Position numbers and translations under genes: made by a program. The notes beneath the pieces were generated by a model. The model was not told the origin of the DNA. It did no database searches and was given only the letters and a program-made list of their open reading frames with translations. A DNA stretch of 51,244 bases from Desulfotignum sp. (GTDB taxonomy: Bacteria; Desulfobacterota; Desulfobacteria; Desulfobacterales; Desulfobacteraceae), in the NCBI GenBank assembly GCA_021737695.1, contig JAIPDL010000021.1, forward strand, positions 1-51,244, in the 5' to 3' direction. This document shows, piece after piece, positions 23,992 to 32,270 of this stretch. The stretch's first letter is position 1, and each line of letters begins with the position of its first letter.

Positions 23992-24897
23992 TCAGAATTC
24001 GGATTGCGGGGAGGTGCCGGGTGTCTGAAACAGTTCTTCCGCATGGTATGAACTTCTCACAAACGGGCCGGACGCCACTTTTTTAAATCCCATGTGCCGG
24101 GCGGTGTCTGCCAGGTCATCAAATTCTTCCGGCGGATAGAATTTTTCCACGGGCAGATGGTTCCGGGTGGGCTGAAGATACTGGCCGATGGTGAGCATGT
24201 CGCACCCGTGATCCGCCAGATCCTGCAATGTTTTTTCCAGTTGTGCCCGGGTTTCGCCTAAGCCCACCATGATGCCGGATTTGGCCGGCATGTCCGGGTT
24301 CAGGCGTTTGACGTTTTTCAGCAGGTCCAATGATCGCTGGTACACGGCTTCGGGTCTTGCTTGTACATACAAATCCGCCACGGTTTCAATGTTGTGGTTG
24401 ATCACGTCCGGACCGGCATCCATCACGGTTTTCAGGGCATTGACATCCCCTTGAAAATCCGGGATCAGCACTTCCACCCGGATGGTCTGATCCTTATCCT
24501 GTCCCATTTTTTTGATGGCGCGGATCACGGCGGCAAAATGGGCGGCCCCGCCGTCGGGCAGGTCATCCCGGGTCACGGAAGTGACCACCACATAGTGAAG
24601 GCCTAGATCCATGGCTGCTTTGGCCACCCGGGCCGGTTCATCCGGATCCACGGGCAGGGGCGGGCGGGCCGTGATATTGCAGAACCGGCAGTGCCGGGTG
24701 CACTGGTCCCCTAAGATCATGAACGTGGCCGTATTCTTGGAAAAGCATTCAAACATGTTGGGGCAGTTGGCTTCCTGGCAGACCGTGTGAAGCTTGGCCC
24801 CAGACAGCAGCCGGGTGACCCGGGCATAATCCCCGCCTCTGGGCAGATGTTTTTTCAGCCAGGCCGGCTTTGTTTTTTTTTCAGCACATTGATGCAT
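23992..24897 (-). CDS. lipA: Lipoyl synthase
   Basis: A radical-SAM enzyme that inserts two sulfur atoms into octanoyl chains on lipoyl domains. The auxiliary-cluster cysteines are C40, C45 and C51 (CQEANCPNMFEC) and the radical-SAM cysteines are C66, C70 and C73 (CTRHCRFC). The C-terminal RSSYHA segment supplies the serine ligand of the auxiliary cluster. It has 301 residues, full length. It overlaps the end of lipB by 17 bases and ends the gcv operon; its likely local substrate is GcvH. Transposase debris begins about 30 bp downstream. Confidence 0.97.
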   Translation of the reverse strand: MHQCAEKKTKPAWLKKHLPRGGDYARVTRLLSGAKLHTVCQEANCPNMFECFSKNTATFMILGDQCTRHCRFCNITARPPLPVDPDEPARVAKAAMDLGLHYVVVTSVTRDDLPDGGAAHFAAVIRAIKKMGQDKDQTIRVEVLIPDFQGDVNALKTVMDAGPDVINHNIETVADLYVQARPEAVYQRSLDLLKNVKRLNPDMPAKSGIMVGLGETRAQLEKTLQDLADHGCDMLTIGQYLQPTRNHLPVEKFYPPEEFDDLADTARHMGFKKVASGPFVRSSYHAEELFQTPGTSPQSEF

Positions 24898-25597
24898 GGG
24901 CAGACTCCTTTACGGGATGAAAATGAAACCATTGACAAAAATAGGTGATCAGGGTTTCTTTGATGGTTGCCATGGGAAGCGGGGGATCGGCCATTCCCTG
25001 GTCTTTGAGTGCCTGTGCCAGGGAGGTCATTAAAACACCGGACATGCCGCAGGGATTGATCCAGGAAAACGGGGTCAGGTCCAGGGACACGTTCAATGCC
25101 AGGCCGTGGATGCTGATGCCGTGTTTAATGGACAACCCCACGGACCCGATTTTTTTGGCCCCTTTCCACATGCCGTGGTTCCGGGGATCCCGATGAATGG
25201 ACACCCCGAAATCTTTGGCCGTCTGTCCCATGATCTCTTCTAAGCCATACACAAAATCCGTGACCCCGATTTTGGCCTGTTCCAGGTCCACCACGGGATA
25301 CAGCACGGCCTGGCCCGGACCGTGATAGGTGACATTGCCCCCCCGGTCCGTCTGCACCAGGGCCACGCCCCGGTCTTTGAGAAAATCTTTGGACCGGGTC
25401 AGGTTTTCCTGTCCCCCGTTTCTGCCGAACGTGAACACGGACGGATGCTGGACAAAAAAGATTTTGTCCGGCCGGGTCCGGTCTTCAATTTTTTCTTTGC
25501 GGGCGGTCTCCTGGAAATTCAGTGCCGTGGTGTATTCCAGGAGACCTAAATCCTGGAATACACCGGCACTGGACAGGGTGTTTATCCTCTGAGGCAT
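24881..25597 (-). CDS. lipB: Octanoyl-[ACP]:protein N-octanoyltransferase
   Basis: LipB transfers octanoate from acyl carrier protein to the lysine of lipoyl domains. The motif RGGNVTYHGPGQ, the lysine in KKIGSVGLSIKHGISIHG and the catalytic cysteine in NPCGMSG are present. It has 238 residues. The ATG lies 16 bases inside the end of gcvPB and the 3' end overlaps lipA. Placement in the glycine cleavage operon links lipoylation capacity to GcvH production. Confidence 0.96.
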   Translation of the reverse strand: MPQRINTLSSAGVFQDLGLLEYTTALNFQETARKEKIEDRTRPDKIFFVQHPSVFTFGRNGGQENLTRSKDFLKDRGVALVQTDRGGNVTYHGPGQAVLYPVVDLEQAKIGVTDFVYGLEEIMGQTAKDFGVSIHRDPRNHGMWKGAKKIGSVGLSIKHGISIHGLALNVSLDLTPFSWINPCGMSGVLMTSLAQALKDQGMADPPLPMATIKETLITYFCQWFHFHPVKESAHASMC

Positions 25598-27042
25598 GGC
25601 TTTCTGGCCGCGGCCACTTCATCTAAACGGGTCACCTTGGGCAGCACCGGAGCGGCAGTCAGTTTTTCCGGATCGGTTTGTGCTTCTTTGGCAATGGCTT
25701 TCACCGCATCGATGAACTGGTCGATGTCTTCTTTGGATTCGGTTTCCGTGGGTTCCACCATGAACGCGCCGTCCACCACCAGCGGGAAGTAGACTGTGGG
25801 CGGATGAAACCCGTAATCCAGCAGCCGTTTGGCCATATCCATGGTGGAGATGTGATATTCCTGCTGTTTGGCATCGTTAAACACGCATTCATGCATGCAG
25901 GGCCGGTCATAGGGCAGATTCAGGGTGCCTTTGAGGGATTCCTTGATATAATTGGCATTGAGCACGGCCAGGCGGGACGCATCCAGCAGGCCCTGGGCCC
26001 CCATGGTCAGAATATAGGCATAGGCCTTGACCATGACTCCGAAATGCCCGTAAAACGTGTGGAGCCGGCCGATGGAATCCGGGCAGTCCGTCACGAATTT
26101 AAAGGTATCCAGGTCTTTTTCCACCCGGGGAACAGGCAGAAACGGTTTCAGTTTGTCATTGACCGCCACGGGACCGGATCCGGGTCCGCCGCCGCCATGC
26201 GGGGTGGAAAAGGTTTTGTGCAGGTTCAGGTGAAGCACGTCAATGCCCAGTTTTCCGGGTTGCACCACACCCATGATGGCGTTCATGTTGGCCCCGTCCC
26301 CATATACCAGACCGCCTTTGGCATGGACGATCTCGCAGATCTCTTTGATGTTTTCCTCAAACAACCCCAGGGTATTGGGATTGGTGATCATGATACCCGC
26401 GGTTTCTTCATCCATGATGGCTGCCACGGCTTCCGGTTCCAGAATCCCTTTGGGCCCGGATTTGAGGTTGACGCTTTTGTATCCGCACAAGGTGGCGGAG
26501 GCCGGGTTGGTGCCGTGGGCCGTGTCGGGAATGATGATCTTGGACCGCTGTTTGCCCTGTTTGGCGTGATAGGCATGGATGATCAACATGCCGGCCAGCT
26601 CCCCGTGGGCTCCGGCAGCGGGTTGCAGGGTGACGGCATCAAATCCGGTGATTTCCGCCAAAGCACGTTCCAGGTCATACATGAGCCGCAACGCCCCCTG
26701 GGAGCAATCATCGCCGGCCAGGGGGTGTGCTCCGGCAAATCCCTGACGGGCTGCCTGGACTTCATTGGTTTTGGGGTTGTATTTCATGGTGCAGGACCCT
26801 AAGGGGTACATGCCGGAATCCACGCCAAAGTTCCACTGGGACAGCCTTGTATAATGTCTGACCACGTCCAGCTCGGACAGCTGGGGCAGGTTGGGGGCAT
26901 CCCCGGTCAGGGCTGCATCCAGAGGGGCCCGTTTAACATCCGCTTTGGGCAGAGAAATGGCGCACCGGCCTTCCCGGCTTTTGTCCCACACATTGGGTTC
27001 GTTGAATATCAATCCTTTGGTGCCTGGCCGCTGAGTCATCAT
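25582..27042 (-). CDS. gcvPB: Glycine dehydrogenase (decarboxylating), P-protein subunit 2
   Basis: The C-terminal-type half of the PLP-dependent P-protein, which decarboxylates glycine and passes the aminomethyl group to lipoyl-GcvH. The PLP lysine is K276 in HLNLHKTFSTPHGGGGPG. TAHGTNPASA and NPNTLGLFE are further markers. At 486 residues it has the usual length of the split form. The ATG overlaps the stop of gcvPA (ATGA) with AGGAGG five bases upstream, so the two subunits are coupled for equal production. Confidence 0.97.
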   Translation of the reverse strand: MMTQRPGTKGLIFNEPNVWDKSREGRCAISLPKADVKRAPLDAALTGDAPNLPQLSELDVVRHYTRLSQWNFGVDSGMYPLGSCTMKYNPKTNEVQAARQGFAGAHPLAGDDCSQGALRLMYDLERALAEITGFDAVTLQPAAGAHGELAGMLIIHAYHAKQGKQRSKIIIPDTAHGTNPASATLCGYKSVNLKSGPKGILEPEAVAAIMDEETAGIMITNPNTLGLFEENIKEICEIVHAKGGLVYGDGANMNAIMGVVQPGKLGIDVLHLNLHKTFSTPHGGGGPGSGPVAVNDKLKPFLPVPRVEKDLDTFKFVTDCPDSIGRLHTFYGHFGVMVKAYAYILTMGAQGLLDASRLAVLNANYIKESLKGTLNLPYDRPCMHECVFNDAKQQEYHISTMDMAKRLLDYGFHPPTVYFPLVVDGAFMVEPTETESKEDIDQFIDAVKAIAKEAQTDPEKLTAAPVLPKVTRLDEVAAARKPCLRG

Positions 27043-28373
27043 GCCACCTCCTTTGCCAGCTGATCCATCTGCTGTTTGGACACTTTTTCCGTGGCGCAGA
27101 ACAGGTAATGGTCGGTCAATTCTGGGTAATACGGGGCCAGATCCAGACCGGCGAACACACAGTGCCGGTTGATCAGATCGGTCCGTTTTTGGTTGAAATC
27201 TTTGGGCGCTTTCATCACAAACTCGTTGAAAAACGGCCGGTCAAACACGGGTTCAAACCCGGCGTCCGTGAGAACGGATTTCAGGTACACGGCTTTGTCA
27301 TGGTTGAGCTGGGCGATTTCCCGGATTCCGATCTTGCCGATGGTGGACAGGTACATGGCCGCAGTCATGGCATTGAGTCCGTTGTTGGAGCAGATGTTGG
27401 ACGAGGCTCTCTCCCGGCGGATATGCTGTTCCCGGGTGGACAGGGTCAGCACATACCCGTCATCCCCGTTGCTGTCTTTGGCCCGGCCCACCAGACGTCC
27501 GGGCAGGTCCCGCATGAGTTTGGATGTGCCGGCCAGAAGACCCAAACCCGGACCGCCGAATGTTTTGGCAATGCCTAAGCTCTGGCCTTCACCCGCCACC
27601 AGATCGGCACCGAATGATCCCGGGTTTTTCAAAATTCCCCAGGCCAAGGCTTCGGTAAAAGAGGTGATGAACAGAATTTTTTTGGTGTCCGCCACTTTTT
27701 TGACCGCAGCCAGATCTTCGATATGCCCGAAAAAGTTGGGGGACTGCACGGCCACGCCGGCAATGCCGTCCATGGCTTCCAGGGCGGCCATATCAGTGAG
27801 ACCGTCTTTGGTGTGAGGAATCAGCACCATCTCATATCCCGTGGGTTTGAGATAGGTGTCGATGATTTCCCGGTGACTGGGATGCACCAGATCGGACACG
27901 GCGATCTTGTCGGCTTTTCTGTTTTTGCGCAACGCGATCAACGCGCATTCGGCCAGGGCCGTGCCGCAGTCGTAATGGGAGGCCGTGGCAATGTCCATGC
28001 CCAGAAGCTCTGTGACCATGGTCTGGAATTCATAAATACCCTGGAGGGTTCCCTGGCTGACTTCCGGCTGGTACGGGGTATAGGCCGTGGCGAATTCAGA
28101 CCTGGATACCAGATAGGGAATGATGGCCGGAATATAATGGTCGTAGCTGCCGGCCCCGATCAGGCAGGTGTAGCCTTTGCAGGCAATATTTTCCGAAGCC
28201 AGTTTCTCCATGTAGTCGTTGAGTTCCCACTCACTCATGGGCGCCGGCAGGTTCAGGCCGTCTTTGACTTTGACGGCATCCGGAATGGTTTTAAACAGGT
28301 CATCCAGAGACCCGGCTCCGGCAACGGCCAGCATCTTCTGGATATCTTCCTGTGTATGAGGCAGATAACGCAT
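27039..28373 (-). CDS. gcvPA: Glycine dehydrogenase (decarboxylating), P-protein subunit 1
   Basis: The N-terminal-type half of the P-protein. It starts MRYLPHTQEDIQKML, as these subunits do, and contains CLIGAGSYDHYIPAII, YTPYQPEVSQGTLQ and GGPGLGLLAG, all typical. This subunit lacks the PLP lysine and completes the active site of GcvPB. It has 444 residues. AAGGA precedes the ATG by eight bases, and only five bases separate it from gcvH. Confidence 0.97.
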   Translation of the reverse strand: MRYLPHTQEDIQKMLAVAGAGSLDDLFKTIPDAVKVKDGLNLPAPMSEWELNDYMEKLASENIACKGYTCLIGAGSYDHYIPAIIPYLVSRSEFATAYTPYQPEVSQGTLQGIYEFQTMVTELLGMDIATASHYDCGTALAECALIALRKNRKADKIAVSDLVHPSHREIIDTYLKPTGYEMVLIPHTKDGLTDMAALEAMDGIAGVAVQSPNFFGHIEDLAAVKKVADTKKILFITSFTEALAWGILKNPGSFGADLVAGEGQSLGIAKTFGGPGLGLLAGTSKLMRDLPGRLVGRAKDSNGDDGYVLTLSTREQHIRRERASSNICSNNGLNAMTAAMYLSTIGKIGIREIAQLNHDKAVYLKSVLTDAGFEPVFDRPFFNEFVMKAPKDFNQKRTDLINRHCVFAGLDLAPYYPELTDHYLFCATEKVSKQQMDQLAKEVA

Positions 28374-28378
28374 AGAAT

Positions 28379-28777
28379 TTATCCTTTCAACATCTCAAGG
28401 TATGCGGCTTTGTCCATCAGTGCATCCATTTCAGACGGGTCGGATGGTTTGACTTTGATGATCCATCCACTCTGATAGCAGTCTTCATTCACATTTTCCG
28501 GTGCATCTTCCAGATCTTCGTTGATGGCTACGATCTCGCCTGCGATGGGCATGTACATTTCAGAGACAGCCTTGACCGACTCCACGGACCCGAACTCATC
28601 TTCTGCGGAAAAAGAATCTCCGACAGCGGGCATTTCCACAAACACGATTTCTCCCAGCTGATCCTGGGCATAATCATTGATGCCGATGGTCACGGTATCC
28701 CCGTCGACTTTGGCCCATTCGTGATCTTTGGTGTATTTAACGTCTTCAGGTAAATTCAGTTCATTGATGTCTTTCAT
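28379..28777 (-). CDS. gcvH: Glycine cleavage system H protein
   Basis: This small lipoyl-carrier protein shuttles the aminomethyl intermediate between P, T and L proteins. The lipoylated lysine is K69 in FGSVESVKAVSEMYMP. At 132 residues it has standard length, starting with KYTKDHEWAKVDG-type sequence. AGGAGG lies close before the ATG. Neighbouring lipB and lipA would modify it. Confidence 0.98.
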   Translation of the reverse strand: MKDINELNLPEDVKYTKDHEWAKVDGDTVTIGINDYAQDQLGEIVFVEMPAVGDSFSAEDEFGSVESVKAVSEMYMPIAGEIVAINEDLEDAPENVNEDCYQSGWIIKVKPSDPSEMDALMDKAAYLEMLKG

Positions 28778-28795
28778 GAGAGCCTCCTTTTTAGT

Positions 28796-30034
28796 TTAAA
28801 TAAAATGGGTGATTTTTTTTCTGGCGGTTCTGTCCGGCCGGATGTCAGTGACGATGGTCACGCTGATGGCGCGCTTGCCTTCTTTGAGCATGAGTTTTGT
28901 GCCCGGTTCCAGGTGTTTTGAGACCATGACAAATCCGCAGGCAATGCCTTTGATTTTAATGTTGTCCGGCAGACCCGGGGTGTTGATGCTGATAATTTTT
29001 CCTTCATGCCAGGTGATGCCCATGTCCGTGGCACAGGTGAGCACATGCCCGATCTGTCGTTCGTTTTCGTCAAACACGCCCGTGGTTTCTCCAGCTGCCA
29101 CTTTTCTCAAGCTGTCTCCCACAAAGGGAAACACATATACATCATCTGTTTCAGGCACCAGGGCTGCAGCGCCTAAGAAATCCTTGGTAAACCCGGATTT
29201 GTCCGCATTGTAGGGCAACGCAAAATCCCAGGGATGGTTCATGAATTTGAAATGACCGATATCCTGGTGGGACAGGGGCAGCCCGGCCCCGGCCCGGAGA
29301 GAATCCCGGGCCCCTAAGCCGCAGGCCGTGATACCGAAGGATTCACCTTCAGCCAGCACCTGTTTCCACAGATCCACAATCGCGTCCGGGAGAATGAAGA
29401 TTTCAAACCCGACTTCACCGGTGTATCCGGACCGGGACAGCAGCAGGGGTGTGCCGTCTTTCAGTTTTACCGCCCCCGCATCCGGGTGGTTGGGATCAAA
29501 ATGACCTTTAAAGGAAAAATAGGGCATTTTGGCAAACACCAGGTCCGGGGACTGGATTAATTTAGACAGAATCCGCACGGAGTCGATTCCCTGGATATCC
29601 ATTTTAGCGATCCGGTCCGTGAGGTCCGTGATGGTGACATCCCGGTCTTTTTTGTGTTTGTTCAGGTGGTCGGCAATCGCACCGCCCATACCGGCGTTCA
29701 CACAGACCATGAACGAGGTGTCGGAAAATTTGTACACAATCGCGTCATCCAGACAGTGCCCTTTTTCATTGAGCAGTGCCCCGTACACACACCGGCCCAC
29801 GGCCAGGGGTGCCAGATCTCTTGTGAAACAGAAATTGAGTAAAGAGAATGCATCCGGTCCTTCCACAGTGACACAGGCCATGTGGCTGGTATCAAATATG
29901 CCGGCGGAAGTGAGCACGGCCAGATGTTCGTTTTTGACTCCGGTGTCATACCACAGGGGCATGTCGTATCCGCCGAAGTCAGCCATGTTGGCACCGGCAT
30001 CCAGGTGCCATTGGTGCAGTGGTGTGGTTTTCAT
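28796..30034 (-). CDS. gcvT: Aminomethyltransferase (glycine cleavage T protein)
   Basis: GcvT moves the methylene group from GcvH to tetrahydrofolate, releasing ammonia. MKTTPLHQWHLDAGANMADFGG is the classical start, with ARDSLRAGAGLPL and SRSGYTGEVGFE as further markers. The ATG at 30034, preceded by GAAGG, is preferred over an in-frame TTG 15 bases upstream, giving 412 residues, longer than the usual 360-370. It follows the Lrp-type regulator gene by 24 bases on the same strand. Confidence 0.96.
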   Translation of the reverse strand: MKTTPLHQWHLDAGANMADFGGYDMPLWYDTGVKNEHLAVLTSAGIFDTSHMACVTVEGPDAFSLLNFCFTRDLAPLAVGRCVYGALLNEKGHCLDDAIVYKFSDTSFMVCVNAGMGGAIADHLNKHKKDRDVTITDLTDRIAKMDIQGIDSVRILSKLIQSPDLVFAKMPYFSFKGHFDPNHPDAGAVKLKDGTPLLLSRSGYTGEVGFEIFILPDAIVDLWKQVLAEGESFGITACGLGARDSLRAGAGLPLSHQDIGHFKFMNHPWDFALPYNADKSGFTKDFLGAAALVPETDDVYVFPFVGDSLRKVAAGETTGVFDENERQIGHVLTCATDMGITWHEGKIISINTPGLPDNIKIKGIACGFVMVSKHLEPGTKLMLKEGKRAISVTIVTDIRPDRTARKKITHFI

Positions 30035-30058
30035 AATAATGACCTTCAAATTTAAAGA

Positions 30059-30502
30059 TTAAAAAATATAGGGAACCTTTAAATTATATGACTTGTATAC
30101 AACAAAGGTTTCCACGGACCGGATACCGTTAATCTTGGCGATTTCTTCAGTATAAAATTCCAGCAGTCCGAATTCTTTTTTAAACATGACCATGATCAGC
30201 AGGTCAAACCGCCCCGTGACCACATTGGTATGAATGACTCCCCGAAGCCGGCTGATCTCCTCGCCTTTTTCCACCAGATTCATTTCTGACAATTTGATAC
30301 CGATGATCACCACCCGGTGACCCGGGAGCATGTCAGGATCCACCAGACCGCAAATCTCCAGTACGCCTTCTTCCTGCAATTTATTTACTCGGGACCGGAC
30401 GGTGTTTTCCGTGATTTCAAGCTTGTCCGCAATTTTCTTGAAAGACCGTTTTCCCTGTTTGAGTTCCCTGATGATGTCGATATTTGTCTGATCTATTTTC
30501 AT
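30059..30502 (-). CDS. Lrp/AsnC-family transcriptional regulator
   Basis: An N-terminal winged-helix domain (DQTNIDIIRELKQGKRSFKK, ITENTVRSRVNKLQEEGVLE) and a C-terminal RAM domain (VTGRFDLLIMV, INGIRSVETFVVYK) are clear. The ATG at 30502 follows GAGGTGGA, giving 147 residues; an in-frame upstream ATG at 30538 is less likely. It is the first gene of the gcv operon and divergent from lpdA, so it probably senses an amino acid, perhaps glycine, and controls both directions. The effector is inferred. Confidence 0.93.
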   Translation of the reverse strand: MKIDQTNIDIIRELKQGKRSFKKIADKLEITENTVRSRVNKLQEEGVLEICGLVDPDMLPGHRVVIIGIKLSEMNLVEKGEEISRLRGVIHTNVVTGRFDLLIMVMFKKEFGLLEFYTEEIAKINGIRSVETFVVYKSYNLKVPYIF

Positions 30503-30538
30503 TCCACCTCTTTTATGCTGATAAAGTGAGGAAAACAT

Positions 30539-30664
30539 AAATTTTTTTTAATTATCTTGATCATTAGACCAGATTAATGATAATGTCAATTAATTTTTAA
30601 AAAATTTGTGAAAAATGAAATTAAAAAAAGATAAATTTATAGATTTTCCATGAAAGGAGGAGGC
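30539..30664. promoter_or_regulatory. Divergent regulatory region between lrp-gcv and lpdA
   Basis: This strongly AT-rich spacer separates divergent units and is the obvious target of the Lrp-type regulator. On the minus strand TTGACA (30589-30584) is followed after 17 bases by TAATGA (30566-30561), a plausible though weak promoter for lrp-gcv. The repeated A/T tracts fit Lrp-style binding. On the plus strand AAAGGAGGAGG is the lpdA ribosome binding site. Confidence 0.5.
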
Positions 30665-32098
30665 ATGACAGAAAAAATCGTGGTGATCGGCGGAGGGCCG
30701 GGGGGATATGTGGCGGCGTTGCGGGCCGCGGCCTTAGGCGCGGATGTGACCGTGATCGAAAAAGAGAACTTAGGGGGCACCTGTCTCAACTGGGGATGTA
30801 TTCCATCCAAAATCATGAAAAATACGGCGGATATGCTTCAGAAATGCAGAAAAGCGTCGGATTTCGGCATTCAGCTGGAGGGGTCCGTGCTGCCGGACAT
30901 GGCCGGGCTCATGGCCCGAAAAAACAAAATTCTGGCATCCCAGCGGGCCGGCATTGACGGTCTGCTCAAGGGACGAAAGGTCCATGTGATCAAAGGTTGT
31001 GCCAGAATCACCGGACCCGGGACCCTGGCAGTGACGGGTGAGGATGATACCGCGGCATCCTTGAGCTGGGACAAACTCATTATCGCTGTGGGAACCCGGC
31101 CCATGAATGTGCCGGATTTTGCCTTTGACGGCAAAAAGATTCTGTCTTCCAATGATATTCTGGTGCTGGATCATGTGCCAAAATCCATGACCATCGTGGG
31201 CGGCGGGGTGATCGGATGCGAATTCGCAGGGATTTTCACGGCCTTAGGCACGAAAGTGACCATTGTGGAAGCCATGTCCCGGCTTTTGCCGTTGCCGTCC
31301 GTGGATACGGCCATGTCCAAACTGTTGCTCAGGGAGATGAAAAAACAGAAAATCACAGTGCTCTGCGATACCGTGGTGACGGCATGTGACACCTCCGGCA
31401 GCGGCTGCCAAATTTCTCTGGCCAAAAGCCCGTTCACGGACAATCCCAAAGCCAAAGATCCCAAAACCGATACCATTGCCTCGGATCTCATGGCTGTCTG
31501 CATCGGCCGGACCCCGCTGTCCGCGGATCTGGGACTGGATACCATCGGCCTGGACACGGTCGGGTCCGGATGGATCGATGTGAATGACAAAATGGAAACG
31601 GCTGTGGAAAACGTGTACGCCATTGGCGATATTCTGGGACCCTCCCGGGTGATGCTGGCCCATGTGGCGTCCCATGAAGGCCTGGTGGCGGCCGGCAATG
31701 CCATGGGAGAAAATCATACCATGGGGTATGATGCCGTGCCCGGGGCGATTTTTACCATGCCGGAGATCGGAACCGTGGGACTCAGCGAAGAGGAAGCCCG
31801 GAAAAAAGGCCTGGATGTGGACACGGCATCCGTGAATTTCCGGGTTCTGGGCAAAGCCCATGCCATTGATGAAATTGCCGGAGAAGCCAAAATGATTGTG
31901 GACAAATCCTCGGGCCGGGTCTTAGGGATGCATCTCATCGGCCCCCACGCCACGGACCTGATCGCCGAAGCCACCCTGGCCATTGAAAAAGGGGTGACGG
32001 CCAAAGACATCGCCCACACCATCCATGCCCATCCCACGCTGGCGGAAATCATGGGAGAGGTGGCGGCCAAAGCAACGGGCATGCCCCTGCACGGATAA
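30665..32098 (+). CDS. lpdA: Dihydrolipoyl dehydrogenase (L protein)
   Basis: A flavoprotein that reoxidises dihydrolipoyl-GcvH with NAD+. The FAD motif GGGPGGYVAALRAA and the redox disulfide C40-C45 in GGTCLNWGCIPSK are present. The NAD motif VGGGVIGCEFAGIF and the C-terminal HAHPTLAE base also appear. The start at 30665 follows AGGAGG; an ATG 15 bases upstream overlaps that ribosome binding site and is rejected. Length is 477 residues. With the divergent gcv operon it completes the glycine cleavage system. Confidence 0.97.
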   Translation: MTEKIVVIGGGPGGYVAALRAAALGADVTVIEKENLGGTCLNWGCIPSKIMKNTADMLQKCRKASDFGIQLEGSVLPDMAGLMARKNKILASQRAGIDGLLKGRKVHVIKGCARITGPGTLAVTGEDDTAASLSWDKLIIAVGTRPMNVPDFAFDGKKILSSNDILVLDHVPKSMTIVGGGVIGCEFAGIFTALGTKVTIVEAMSRLLPLPSVDTAMSKLLLREMKKQKITVLCDTVVTACDTSGSGCQISLAKSPFTDNPKAKDPKTDTIASDLMAVCIGRTPLSADLGLDTIGLDTVGSGWIDVNDKMETAVENVYAIGDILGPSRVMLAHVASHEGLVAAGNAMGENHTMGYDAVPGAIFTMPEIGTVGLSEEEARKKGLDVDTASVNFRVLGKAHAIDEIAGEAKMIVDKSSGRVLGMHLIGPHATDLIAEATLAIEKGVTAKDIAHTIHAHPTLAEIMGEVAAKATGMPLHG

Positions 32099-32117
32099 GA
32101 ATCGGCTGCATCAATAC

Positions 32118-32166
32118 CTGCCGGGACGGGCGCTTGAACATAAGGTTCAGCCCGGCAGTAATTTTT
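32118..32166 (+). terminator. Intrinsic terminator after lpdA
   Basis: CTGCCGGG (32118-32125) pairs with CCCGGCAG (32151-32158), with inner pairing CTTGAAC/GTTCAG, followed by TAATTTTTG. Confidence 0.65.
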
Positions 32167-32270
32167 GATCGTTAAAATTTTGTTTTTGCCGCATTCATTG
32201 TGTGCTAAAGTGAATGCCCGTCATATTAAAAGGGTGGTATTATACTTTAGCTAAAGGGAAAACAGCGTTA

